DNA from: Hemileia vastatrix
Lineage: Eukaryota; Basidiomycota; Pucciniomycetes; Pucciniales; Zaghouaniaceae
Assembly (NCBI GenBank): GCA_030280995.1
Contig: JASXTE010000013.1
Span: 15,609,001-15,673,000 of the forward strand
Length of the DNA stretch: 64,000 bases
Direction: 5' to 3'
The notes beneath the pieces were generated by a model, which worked only from the letters and a program-made list of their open reading frames with translations, was not told where the DNA came from and searched no databases. Shown here one piece after another: positions 33,982-44,322 of this stretch. The number at the start of each line of letters is the position of its first letter. Position 1 is the stretch's first letter. Position numbers and translations under genes: made by a program.

Positions 33982-34691
33982 TAGTAACAGTCTCTAATTT
34001 GCTGTAGCAAAGAAATCTCAACTGGTGTAGACAATCCTTTAGTACTAGCTATAGGCCTTGACCAAGGGAGTTGGAGAAAAACCAGAGAGAAAATCCCCTG
34101 TCCCTTTAGAAAAATATAGTTAGATTTACTTGCTGAAGTAAGTTGGTTCCTGTTTGCTAAAGCCCCTCTTTCAACACACTTGACTTCTTGATGAGCCAAG
34201 AAATTAGTCCCCAGACAGACTAACAGACCAAAGAACTGAAATGTAGACCAATGTCCACACCAGAGAAGGCAAAGATACTTGATGTAGGCTGAAAATACAC
34301 ACCAGAGACAGCAATAATACTTGATATAGCTTGAAAGACTATACCAGAGAACCTGTTGACAAAGTTGAGTTAAATGAAGAACTAACCTTGCAACAAACAC
34401 AGCCAATTGTGGCCCAAAACAGTGAAAACTGAGTGAGGAACAATGATATTACCTCCAGATGGTTGTATGATAATTAAAGTTGCCCCAATCTGTCTTTTTA
34501 CTATGTACACAGACCACCATCTAAGAGCCCATGCACACCAAAAAATTTGGCTCCTGTACCAGCCAAATTGAATAAAAACCCTTCAGAAGCTATCCCCAAC
34601 CTTCTAAAACAGAGGTGGGCGGGACGCCGGACGTTGGAGATGCCACCTGAAGCGGCCCGGCCTCCCTGAAGCCAGAAAACCAATAAAAACA
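33982..34691 (-). repeat. 3' LTR of copy C (about 710 bp)
   Basis: On the minus strand it begins TGTTTTTATTGGTTTTCTGG and ends ...GACTGTTACTATA. Near its end the text AAGGGACAGGGGATTTTCTC resembles the LTR end of copy A. It faces the C-type LTR fragment on the + strand, so 33539-33981 and 34161-34601 form a long imperfect inverted repeat. Confidence 0.7.
34258..34350 (-). repeat. 42-bp tandem repeat in the C-type LTR
   Basis: Two full units and the start of a third, beginning CCAGAGA at 34260, 34302 and 34344. Each contains ATACTTGAT.TAG.TTGAAA. Confidence 0.8.
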
Positions 34692-35041
34692 CCTAATCTA
34701 CTTAGAAAAATTAGCTACAACTACTAAAACCTTTAAAACACCGAATTTTACTATAACAACATTGTGACATGAAATATAGAGCTAAATCAGCCCTATCCAA
34801 TGGTACTAAGTACTTAACCCTAAGACTTAAGGTTAGCCCATAAAACACGAAAAACAAAATTAAACAGCTATCTTTTGTAACTGAAGAATGAGGAATTGAC
34901 CCCTTAAAACTTAGAATATGAAAAATATTATCAAGACATGAAATATATAGAAAAGCTGGGGCTATCCAATGATAGTACCCACATACCTGCAGACCCAATA
35001 TCCACAGAATAAAACCTGAAAAATACCTAACTCTTCAACAG
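34692..35041 (+). other. Stretch between the LTR of copy C and antisense gene 1
   Basis: About 350 bp in which a block is duplicated: near 34742-34836 and again near 34899-34982 the text ACATGAAATATA..., GGCTATCCAATG..AGTAC recurs. It would hold the promoter and 5' leader of antisense gene 1, but no clear TATA box was identified. Confidence 0.4.
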
Positions 35042-35691
35042 ATGTCAATTAAGACATGCACAAACAGCGCCAAAACACACAACAAAGGCCCCTGCCAATG
35101 TTGGAAAACCACATCCTCCCTCCAATTCAGAATGTCCACATTCTTTCTTCATCAAACCACCATGTTCAACCTCCTTCCCAAATCCCCCTCTGAAATGGGT
35201 CCTTGCCAATACTGCATTGACAATAATCTAATATGCACCATCACACCTCCTCTCCATCCATGCAGAACATCCTGAAATGTCTGCCAATCTAGAAAGAAGT
35301 CCTGCTACAGACCTGGTCCATTATCCTCTGAAACAGCTTCACCTCCACCCCAACCTGGTCCATCTTTTACCAGCACCACAAGATCTAGGCCATCCATCTT
35401 GATTCCCAGATTAATCAAAAGGCTACACCCTTCCAAGAAGAGTGCCAAAACCACTAAAACAACAAGTTCCACCATCCCTGGTCCATCTGATGGTAAAAAC
35501 TTCCATTTCTTCTTTCCACTTTATAAAACTTATGACTTCTCAGTTCCTCCATCTTCTGACAGTGATGATAACAATGTAGGATCCATTGAACCAACAACAC
35601 CAAACAACTTGCCCACCATTAAGGCCAAGTTCCAACAACACATGTCTCAACAGAAACACCTTCTGCTAAACTACTTCCAATCCACTCCTGC

Positions 35692-35696
35692 TAGAG
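35692..35696. other. Target site duplication TAGAG of copy G
   Basis: TAGAG here equals TAGAG at 44211-44215. It shows copy G inserted as a whole into antisense gene 1. Confidence 0.95.
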
Positions 35697-36506
35697 TGTC
35701 ACCAGACAACCTACGCACAAGGTCAAGGGTGTTCCTGGAAGTGAGATGGAGGGAGGAGTTTTGAAACTTCATCGACGCACAGAGGAAATGTCCAAGGAAG
35801 TGATTTGAAGATGACTCAAAGGAAGAGCTACTGCTTCGAGATATGTTCCAGTAGAGTTCTAATATAATTTAAAGTAAATATTAAATTCTTAAAATCTCAA
35901 GAAGGGTTGAAATTTCAATAATCAAAGATTTAGGATTTAGAAATGATTACTGAGAAAATAAGGAAAGATAAAATAATAATGATTTAACCTAAATCTTTTA
36001 CCACTATTAACTATATATACGTTTTATAATTTAATTCTAAAGAATTTAGAACCAAAAACCCAACCCCTTTTATATTCTTTACTCCTCCTCCCATTGACCT
36101 CATACCCATCCACTATTCCACACACAACAGACCATTATAAAATACACCCGTTACACCTGGACCCTCCTCACTAACATCCGTCAACCCTTTAATCCTCCAC
36201 TAACCATTCCGTCCATGCTTACTACCCATTTTAATAATCCACAGACATTTAATAAACCTTTTAGCGTAATATTACATTGACTATTGCGCTGTGCATCGCT
36301 TATTGAGGAAAAGACTGAGACACACTATTGAGAGATTGACTAATTTAGATTTAGGGTTTAGACTAGTGCTGTTGAATAGTGAGTACACAAAGGAAAGTCG
36401 CAGTTGCTATGTAGAATTGCTTTCTGCGCTTCAAATATGGATTTAGACCTCTGTATTATTGATTTAATGAGCTGCTTTTGCCTCAAGTGTCACGTGGCGT
36501 GTGACA
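35697..36506 (-). repeat. 3' LTR of copy G
   Basis: On the + strand it reads TGTCACCAGACA...GGCGTGTGACA. It matches 43402-44210 and the solo LTR at 23246. An open frame on the + strand (from 36404) runs out of it into the antisense gene, so an antisense transcript could start in this LTR. Confidence 0.95.
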
Positions 36507-36607
36507 GATGCCCAGGCATAAAAACGCAAGCTCCATTGAGTGTGAGACATATACTTCCCACACTATTTTCCCTTTATTTAATTCTTGTTTATTTATTTAT
36601 TATTATT

Positions 36608-37626
36608 ATGTCAGCTTGTCCAACTCCAGCTCCCACGCCTCCTCACCCCAAAGTGGATGGTGGGCTCCTTACTCGACAGTACTCCAAAGAATGCATGGCT
36701 TTTGAATTGATGGAGTACTTCTGTGTTTAAAGCACAGCCACTTGAGGTCTTTTCCAGAAATGCGAGTTTTGCCAATGGAGACGGGTGGCGTGCAATGTTT
36801 TAGCAAAAAATTCTGACATCAAACAAAGGTTTACCAAGACTAAATATTGGGTAGTACCAAAGACTAAAGAAGTGGTCATAGACATATGGGACGTGTCAAT
36901 CGGGGATGATCAATCTGAAGCAGCTGAGGAGCAAGTCAAGGACACTATGGCATCCTGGGTAACTCAAGCCATGGGTAAACAAAAGGGTAGAAGAGGAGGT
37001 GGATGAATTGGTGGAGGAAGATGAGGAGGAAGTTCCCATTTCAAGGCGGACACCAAAAAAGCGGCAGATATTTATTGAAGATGACGAGGAAGAAAAAAAA
37101 GTAACAGTGGGATTCAAATCAAAGTTATTTCTAGAGGCTGATCGGATGTTTGAAGTAAGTTTTCTTTTATTTTATTTTAATTTAATTTTTTTTTTCAAAG
37201 AATAATTTTACTGATGACCATATGATTTAGAATTTAGATGTCATTGCGGAAGCCCCTACGGTGGAAGCCTTGAGTTTGGGAGCTCCAATTGCGGAAACCA
37301 CTGCTGTGGAAGTGGCGCTGTTGATCCCTACCGAAGAACAGTTACCAGTGATTGCCTCAAGGGAGGATAATGAAGAAACTCTTGACCAGGTATGGTCAAA
37401 AAAACCTCTCCAGGGTCGACAAGCTAGGTTTATTGAAGATTTAAGCGGTGAAGTTGATAAGATTTTTGATTCTGCCTCCTTTGACGTGGCCGAAGAATTA
37501 CCAGAAACTGGGGAAGTGGTACTGGTAGGAGTGGAGGAGGTTTTTGAGAAATGCAGGAAGGTAATAAGGGTGATTTTGGAGAAGATGAAGGGATTGGTTC
37601 GAGAGAAGATAAAGGAGAGAATTTAA
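36608..37626 (+). pseudogene. Antisense gene of copy G, two exons
   Basis: Starts about 100 bp inside the 3' LTR, opposite to gag-pol. Exon 1 (36608-37154) begins MSACPTPAPTPPHPKVDGG. It contains KCEFCQWRRVACN (CX2CX6C) and then an acidic stretch (DELVEEDEEEVP) followed by a basic one (RRTPKKRQ). A 76-nt GTAAGT..TTTAG intron (37155-37230, phase 0) follows, and exon 2 reads openly to the TAA at 37624-37626. Two stops (TAA and TGA near 36728 and 36743) precede the cysteine box and could come from CAA and TGG by single transitions. One frameshift lies near 36980. Without these it would be a zinc-box, acidic-basic protein of about 310 residues. The function is unknown. Confidence 0.65.
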
Positions 37627-38507
37627 AATGGAAGGAAAAAAGGAAAAAGAAATAAAGAGGAAAGAAAAGTAGAAACAATTTGTATATTTAGTTATTTTTA
37701 TTTTGTTGTTTTATTTAAAATTTTAATATTTATTTTTATAAGATTTTGAGAGAAAAAGAAAAAGAAAGAAAAAGATTTAAATAAAATTTTGTTTTAAATT
37801 TTGAAAGAAGAAATAAAAGAATATTTAATTGAAGTAGTTTTAGTTTAAATTTTGAAAAGAAAAAAAATTTAAGTAAGAAAAAAAAAAGAAATAGTTGATT
37901 AAAATAATTTTGTTGAAAATGAAAATTTAATAAAAGAAAAATTTGTTATTTGTGAAAGTTTATTTGTTGAAGTTTTGAGTAATTTTAGTTATTTGAAAAG
38001 AAAGAAAGAAAAGAAGAGAAAAAATAATTTTTCAAAAGAATTTGAAAGAAAGAAGTAATTGTTTGAAGAAATTTTAAAAGAGAGATTTAGATGTTGAAGT
38101 GAAATTCTAGAAGGATTGTTGTGTTGCGTTTGTGAAAATTTTTTGATAGTTCGAGGAAAAGAATTTTTTAAGGAAAGAATGTTTATACAAAATTTGAAAA
38201 GAAAAGAAAGAAAAGAAAAGAAATTTTAAAGAAATTTTAGAATTTTTTATGAATTTTTTATTTATTTTGTTTTAAACTTTATTTTATTTTACTTTAATTT
38301 AATTTAATTTTTTTTATTTTAATTTAATTTGATTTTATTTTTATTTTATTTTATTTATTTTAAAGAAGGTTGAAAAACTTTTGAAAGAAAAAAAAAGAAG
38401 AAAGAAGAAAAAGAAAACAAAGAATAAGAAAATTTTAGAGGTAGAGATTTTTTAGATTTTAAAGAGAAGAAGGAAAAAATAAAGAAAAGAAAGAAAAAAA
38501 AAGAGTT
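37627..38507 (+). repeat. Strand-biased purine-rich tract
   Basis: About 880 bp in which the + strand is almost only A, G and T, with runs such as GAAAGAAAAGAAAGAAAAG and hardly any C. It separates the convergent ends of the antisense gene (37626) and pol (38508), so it would be the shared 3' UTR of both transcripts. No gene is present. Confidence 0.8.
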
Positions 38508-38915
38508 TTAAGGTTTTGGTTTTAAAGGATATTTAAGATGAAAAGATTTTAGGAGTTCAGGGGCGTTAAAAACATTGATGGCTGGTTCCCAGGATGTCTT
38601 GTCTGAATCATCAAGGAAGCCTTCCTATTCCACGAGGTATTGAAGTTTTCCCTTGCGCATTCTTGAATCAAGGATACGACTTACTTCCCACTCTAGATGG
38701 TCTTCTACTTCGACCGGTTTGGGAGGAGGTTGGTTCTTGCCTGGGTATGTTTCTTGAGCCAGCTCCAGGAGAGATACATGGAAAACAGGGTGAATAGCCT
38801 GCCATTTAGGAGGTAGCTTGAGTCGAAATGCAGTTTTAGAGACTTCAGAGTCAATTTAGAATGGTCCCAAGTGTTTTTCAGCCAGTTTCTTTGATGGTTG
38901 AGTCGTTCTAATGTT
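38508..38915 (-). pseudogene. pol: Integrase C-terminus and chromodomain, copy G
   Basis: On the minus strand PSKKLAEKHLGPF and LKLPPKWQAIHPVFHVSLLE (the gypsy C-terminal module) lead to EWEVSRILDSRMRKGKLQYLVE.EGF and DDSDKTSWEPAINVFNAPELL, a chromodomain. It ends FHLKYPLKPKP and TAA at 38508. Chromodomains target integration to heterochromatin by binding methylated histone H3. Stops occur at a Trp (TGG to TAG) and two other places. Confidence 0.85.
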
Positions 38916-39994
38916 TCATGCGTTGAGCCATACTTTGTCGCCTGGTTTAAAAGAAGGAGCAGATTGTCGATATTTGTCGGCCTGTTCCTTGTATCTTTGA
39001 ATCACTAATTCCAAATTTGATTTAAGTTCCTCTTGAAGTTGTAATATGGTTTGAAGATAATGTTCCGCAGGATGATTAGTTCCAACATGGATTGAGTTGA
39101 ATTGAGGATGTCTTCCATAAACAGTTTTGAAAGGAGATTGTCGTGTTGAAGAATGAGTCGAGTGATTATAAGAAAATTCGGCCAATGGTAACCATGTGGT
39201 CCAATCTTCTTTTTGGTAACTGACATACATTCAAAGATTTTATTCAAGGATTTGATTGACCCTTTCCCTTTTCCCATCGGTTTCAGGATGATAGGACTTG
39301 GAGAGGTTCCTTGTGATATTGAGTTGTCAACACAGTTGAGTCCAGAATGTGGATACAAACAATGAGCCTCTATCTGAGATAATATCATTAGGTAAGCCAT
39401 GTTTGGAAAATACATATTCTAGAAACAATTTTGAAAAATCTTCTGCTGTAGCAGTAGTAGTGGTTTTAATGAAAATAGACATTTTTGAAAATCTATCTAC
39501 TATTACTAATATAGCATCAAAATTATTAGAAAGAAAAGTTGAGAAATGAAATCCATTGATAAAGATTCCCAAGGTTTAGAGGGAATAGGAAGTGGTTGAA
39601 GCAACCTATGCTTTCAGTGACGGGGAGCCTTATTCCTATTACATTTGTAACAAGCTCTTATATAGGCCTTGATTTCTCTGGTCATTCCTGGCCAGAAGAA
39701 ATCCCTTGATATTAACTGGTAGGTTTTATCAACCCTAAAATGACCAGCTAATGGAGAATAATGTCGACTATTGAAAATCCATAATTTTATTTCATTGTTG
39801 TCGGGTATGACTACTCTACCTTCGAAAACTAATTGACCTGATTCAATTCTAAATATTTTGGCCCCTTTCTTTGAGAGTATTTTGTCTTTTAACCCTAAAC
39901 AATAATTGTCCTTCAACTGAGCTTCCAGGATGTTGGATAGTGGATTTTGAAAAGATTGAATTGTCATTGAATTAAGTTGATGAGTTGTTAACAT
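38916..39994 (-). pseudogene. pol: Integrase zinc and catalytic domains, copy G
   Basis: The HHCC domain is HYSPLAGHFRVDKTYQLI...CYKCNRNK (about 39760-39620). Core residues are D in MDFIS (about 39575), D in IISDRGSLFVSTFW (about 39370) and E in GKRERVNQ (about 39260). LPLAEFSYNHSTHSSTRQSPF follows and leads into the C-terminal module. Three frame changes are needed. Confidence 0.85.
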
Positions 39995-40014
39995 TGATTA
40001 ATTGAAAATTGATT

Positions 40015-40464
40015 TCACATTTGCTGGGTTCTTGTCAGCAAATGTGTCCTCCACTGTGGGTAAACGTCATCCCTACGTGACAAGATATCTGGGACAATAC
40101 AGTTCTTACCTGGGCGATAGGAAGTAGAAAAAGGAAATTCAGACAGAAATTCAGCCCACCTGGATTGACGCCTGGTAAACACTTTGGAAGACATAAAGTA
40201 TTTCAAAGCATTATTTTCTGTTAGAATTCGAAAAGTACTATCTAGGCTGAGAAGAAATGAGTGCCATTTTTTAAGACAATGGATTATGGCTAAAAGCTCT
40301 TTGTCATGAATTTCATAATTTAATTCTGGTGCAATGAGTTTGCGTGACTCAAAAGTAACAGGATGAAACAATTTTGTTTCAGGATTTAATTGAGAAATGA
40401 CCCCTGAAATAGCATAATGGCTAGCGCCTGTGTTGACTATTGTCAAAGCAGAAGGATCAAAGTG
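40015..40464 (-). pseudogene. pol: RNase H, copy G
   Basis: TGASHYAISGVISQLN stands where TDAS is expected, so the first catalytic Asp is Gly. ELLAIIHCLKKWHSFL keeps the Glu. LTENNALKYFM has Glu for the usual Asp. SRWAEFLSEFPFSTSYRPGKNCIVPDILSR completes the domain. It is probably inactive. Confidence 0.85.
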
Positions 40465-41352
40465 TCAAAGAATTGGGGCTGTAGTGAACGCAGTCTTCAA
40501 TGCTTCAAATTCCTTTCGTGCTGTAGAAGTAAAAACAAAATCAATATCTTTTCTAAGAAGAGAAGTGAGATAAGAAATAGTTTTAGAGTAATCTTTAATA
40601 AATCTTCTATAGAAATTCACAAAACTCAAAAATCCTTGGAGGGATTTAATGGTTTTGGGCTCAGGCCATTCCAGGACTTTTTGGACCTTTTTGTTGTCCA
40701 TGACTAAACCATCAGTGGATAACGTAAAACCCAAAAAATCGATTGATTTAAGATGGAATTCGCATTTATTGTGCTTGGCGTAGAGACTGTGATCTCAAAG
40801 TCGATTTAAAACCTTTCAAACATGATGAATGTGTTCATCCAGTGTCTTTGAGAAAATTAAAATATCATCTAAATAGACAATAACATCCTGAAAGATGTCA
40901 TTGACAAAAGTTTGAAAAGTTGATGGTGCTTTGAAAAATCCAAAAGGCATAACTAAATATTCAAAATTACCAAATCTAGTGCGCATTGCAGTCAGTGGTT
41001 CATGAACTTCCACAATGCAAATAAGATTATAAGTGCCTCTAAGGTCAATTTTAGAAAAGAAATTAGCACCATTGAAAAGGGTAAGAAGTAATGACATAAG
41101 AGGAACAGGATATGCATTCTTCTTAGTGACTGTGTTGAGATTTCTATAGTCAACACACAACCTAAGACTACCATCCTTCTTCATTACAAAATGAACAGGG
41201 GAGCCGGTTGGAGATTTACTGGCTCTGATGAAACCTTTGGCTACATTCTCTGCAATGTAGTCTCAAAGAACTTGAGATTTTTCCTTCAACAAAGAATAGA
41301 CAGGACCTGCCGGAGGTACTGGACCTATTAAATCTATTTGATGGTCTTAGGG
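40465..41352 (-). pseudogene. pol: Reverse transcriptase, copy G
   Basis: The palm reads [58 protein letters not shown] and the catalytic box YLDDILIFS (41184-40816). The thumb follows in another frame after a stop (CEFHLKSIDFLGFTLSTDG, FLSFVNFYRRFIKDYS). YLDD is intact. Confidence 0.9.
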
Positions 41353-42123
41353 TCAATGAGGTTGTAACTTATTGGTCTTGCTGATTGAGAAAACATCAAG
41401 GAAATCATGATAGATTTCTGGTAGAGTTGATTTAATGGCTTCAACGTTGATTTGGTCGTCCTCATCATCTTCGAAAGAATCTGTCAAAGGAAAACCAGAA
41501 TTGAGAGAGCATAATTCAATTACTTTGAGGCAATTTAAATCCTCTTTGAGTGAAGTCATTGAGCTAGAAGGGTTATCCAATTGCTCATTTAGAGAAAGAT
41601 CAGATGCTTGCAAGTCATCTGGCAGAGATTTTTCCTCTAGCAGGAGGTTGTCAGGCTGGTTGTTTAACTCCCTATTGACCTGCATTGAAGAATTAGAAAT
41701 ATACTTAGTGCGTGGGGTGATCAATCCCCCTGACCAATCAATTTCAGGATTCAAATGCGTTAAAAAGTCATGGCCAAGGATGGTATCGTTTATTCTTGGG
41801 GTGTCCAAGACTGATAATTCCCACTCAAAGGGGGGAAAGTTTGGAAAGTCAAAAACCCATAAAACTTTCTTACTTACCCAATATTTGGGTTCCTCTTATT
41901 TGACTAAGTAAATTTGAGTTCAATCAATATCTGTAAATTTTAGTTGTAACTTCTTGGCAAAAGATAAACTAACAAAAGAAATTGAAGCTCCAGAGTCTAT
42001 AAGACAACTGAAGGGGGTATCCTCCTTAAAAAGAATGAATCTCAAGCGGTTTAAGTTAACTCCAGTCCTTAAGACATGGAGGTTCTGTGCACTGGGTGAT
42101 ATAAGATAGTTTGCTTTGCACAC
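41353..42123 (-). pseudogene. pol: Aspartic protease and linker, copy G
   Basis: The active site is CLIDSGASISFVS (about 42025-41985). After a stop and frameshift near 41915 the flap/C-terminal block TILGHDFLTHLNPEIDW follows, and then an acidic linker. Its order relative to RT matches other chromoviruses. Confidence 0.85.
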
Positions 42124-42137
42124 AAGTAAAATATCTA

Positions 42138-43324
42138 CTAGTTTTTTGACTTGGAACTAGTACCTTCTCTTTCCTTCAACTTTACACACTCTTCCAGCTT
42201 CTGCTTACCCTCACAATACATACATAACCCATTATCCGCTTGTATCTTCCTCTCAGCTTCTTTAAGTTCCCCTTTAGGATCCAGTGTTTTGGTGATATCA
42301 CCTGGGGTCAAGCTTTTAGGTCGAGGTTTGTCCTTTCCCTTATTAGGTTTGGATTGAGTTGAGGAGGATTGAATTTTCCGTGGGTGTGAAGAAGGTCCCG
42401 ATTTAAAATTTAGGCCTTGAGATTGTTGGCGTATTGACAATGTTGAAGTCATCCTTGGTAAATGCCGTCGAGTTCAAGGGTTCGATCCATTAAATCTGTT
42501 AAAGTAGTCATCTTCTGACCGTGAATATTTAACTGATCCAGAATCCTCGAAGGAAGTCCTTTTTTGAAATGAGACTTGAGGGTAGCATCATTCCAACCTA
42601 ATTGAGTTTAAAGTGCTCTGAAATTTGAAATATATTCAGAGGCTTTACCATTATCACTCATGCAAAGAAAATCAAGTTCAATTTCTGCATTGTCAGTTTC
42701 ATTAGGATCACTGAACAACGTGAAGAGTTGCTCTTTGAGCTTTTCCCAGTTATTAATAAGTAAGTGGGTTTCTGTCAAAGAGATCATGAGAAGATAAAGT
42801 TCAAACCATCTTGCTGCTTTTCTGGCTAGGAATGAAGAAGCGTAAACAACCTTTGACCGGTCCTTATTGAAGGTTTGAGGATCATTGTGGAACAGGAGCT
42901 TGCAGGTTTGCAAGAAGGGCCGCAATCTTTCTGCATGTTCTCCATTAAATTTATCAGGAGATTTCATAGAAGGAGTTTTGAATTTAGATCCCTCCGAAGA
43001 CGTTGAATTTGAAACGGTCTTCATGAAAATTCTCATGAAATCTTCCAGAGAATAAGATGGTCCAGGTTCCGAAGGTTGACCAGAAGGGTGAGTAACAGGG
43101 GCCAATGGTGCCTCGTGCATTGTATCCTCTCCTTCTTCATCATCACTAGAGTCATCAAAATCTTGTGGGATGTCTTCTAAAGATTGGACTGAATGTTGCC
43201 GTTCCCTAAGGTTGAGAGGTTCCAAGGAGTGAGTGCAGGAAACAGGCCGTGTGGCTGTTGGCCTGCCTCTGGCGCGAGCTCTAGTAGTAGCGCCAATAGA
43301 AGGAGTGCGTTGAACAGATTCCAT
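42138..43324 (-). pseudogene. gag: gag, copy G
   Basis: The ATG at 43324 gives MESVQRTPSIGATTRARARG. The capsid block KFKTPSMKSPDKFNGEHAER and ARKAARWFELYL is typical of fungal chromovirus Gag. After a CAA-to-TAA stop (near 42607) and a frameshift (near 42460) comes a damaged zinc knuckle CMYCEGKQKLEEC, whose histidine is lost. Confidence 0.85.
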
Positions 43325-43386
43325 TTTAAATATTTAGAAAAAACACCTGAAAAGGGACGTAGTAGTGCAAAGAATCAGAAATACAG

Positions 43387-43400
43387 AGAATTAAGTTATA
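43387..43400 (-). other. Self-priming site of copy G
   Basis: One base inside the 5' LTR the minus strand reads TATAACTTAATTCT. It is complementary at 13 of 14 positions to the predicted RNA 5' end AGAATTAAATTATA (43744-43731). No TGG-type tRNA site follows the LTR. This is the arrangement of Tf1, whose RNA primes its own cDNA. Confidence 0.7.
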
Positions 43401-43401
43401 C

Positions 43402-44210
43402 TGTCACTGGATGACCTACGCACAAGGTCGAGGGTGTTCCTGGAAGTTAGATGGAGAGAGGAGTTTAGAAACTTTGTTGAGGCACAGAGGAAATGTCCAA
43501 GGAAGTGATTCGAAGATGACTTGAAGGAAGAGCTACTGCTTCAAGATATGTTCGAGATGAGTTCTAATATAATTTAAAGGTAATATTAAAATTCTTAAAA
43601 TCTCATGAAGGGTTGGAAACTCAATAATCAAAGATTTAGGATTTAGAAATTATTAATGAGAAAATAAGGAAAGATACAATAATAATGATTTAACCTAAAT
43701 ATTTTACCACTATTAACTATATATATATTTTATAATTTAATTCTAAAGAATTTCAAAGCAAAAACCCAACCCCTTTTATATTCTTTACTCCTCCTCGCAT
43801 TGACCTCATACCCATCCACTATTCCACACACCACAGACCATTAAAAAATACACCCATTACACCTGGACCCTCCTCACTAACATCCGTCAACCCTTTAATC
43901 CTCCACTAACCATTCCGTCCATGCTTACTACCCCTTTTAATAATCCACAGACATTTAATAAACCTTATAGCGTACTATTACATTGACTATTGCGCTGTGC
44001 GTCGCTTATTGAGGAAAATACTGAGACACACTATTGAGAGATTGACTAATTTAGATTTAGAGTTTAGACTAGCACTGTTGAATAGTGAGTACACAAATAA
44101 AGTCGCAGTTGCTATGTAGAATTGCTTTCTGCGTTCAAGTATGGATTTAGACCTATGTATTATTGATTTAATGAGCTGCTTTTTCCTCGAGGGTCACGTG
44201 GGGCGTGACA
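43402..44210 (-). repeat. 5' LTR of copy G
   Basis: An 809-bp LTR at the gag side of the element, TGTCAC...GTGACA. It holds the promoter, and TSD TAGAG follows at 44211-44215. Confidence 0.95.
43731..43780 (-). promoter_or_regulatory. TATA box and predicted start of family III RNA
   Basis: TATAAAAGGGG on the minus strand (43780-43770) is 36 nt upstream of AGAATTAAATTATA (43744-43731), the segment matching the priming site. The same pair occurs in the solo LTR at about 23674 and 23711. Confidence 0.65.
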
Positions 44211-44322
44211 TAGAGATCCACAGGACATTGAGAACAGAAGACACCTCATTCACCAGTTCAAGGCTAATTCTGAACACTTCATTTCATCTCTTGATTCCCT
44301 CTGTAATTCCACTAGTACTTGA

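Larger units (their letters stand above)
35697..44210 (-). mobile_element. Family III chromovirus copy G, full length (8514 bp)
   Basis: Complete Ty3/gypsy element on the minus strand with two LTRs (810 and 809 bp) and a perfect 5-bp TSD. Sense order: 5' LTR, self-priming site, gag, protease, RT, RNase H, integrase with chromodomain, purine/pyrimidine tract, an antisense gene and 3' LTR. The LTRs differ at more than twenty places by eye in the first half alone, so the insertion is not recent. All genes carry stops or frameshifts. The chromodomain and self-priming place it with the Tf1/sushi group. Confidence 0.95.
35042..44322 (+). pseudogene. Antisense gene 1 of copy C, split by copy G
   Basis: Runs opposite to gag-pol of copy C. 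Exon 1 is 35042-35492, then a 51-nt GT..AG intron (35493-35543, phase 1). Exon 2 is 35544-35696, interrupted by copy G, continuing at 44216 to a TGA at 44320-44322. The spliced length would be about 236 residues. One stop (35273-35275) lies where a cysteine is expected. The N-terminus carries CQYCIDNNLIC and then NVCQSRKKSC, two CX2CX6C-like halves resembling a fungal binuclear zinc cluster with the basic half second. A Ser/Pro-rich linker and a PPSSDSDDNNVG block at the intron follow, then a helical C-terminus (IENRRHLIHQFKANSEHFISSL). It is a paralogue of the gene at 44996. The function is unknown; DNA binding is inferred. Confidence 0.65.

Noticed and set aside
33572..34406. 100- and 159-codon frames at 33.6-34.4 kb
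   Set aside because: They lie inside LTR sequence on both arms of an inverted repeat and are not conserved between the arms.
41435..41911. 158-codon + strand frame opposite the protease linker of copy G
   Set aside because: It mirrors a Ser/Asp/Glu-rich coding stretch on the minus strand and has no intron, start context or parallel elsewhere, unlike the antisense genes at 36608, 35042 and 44996.
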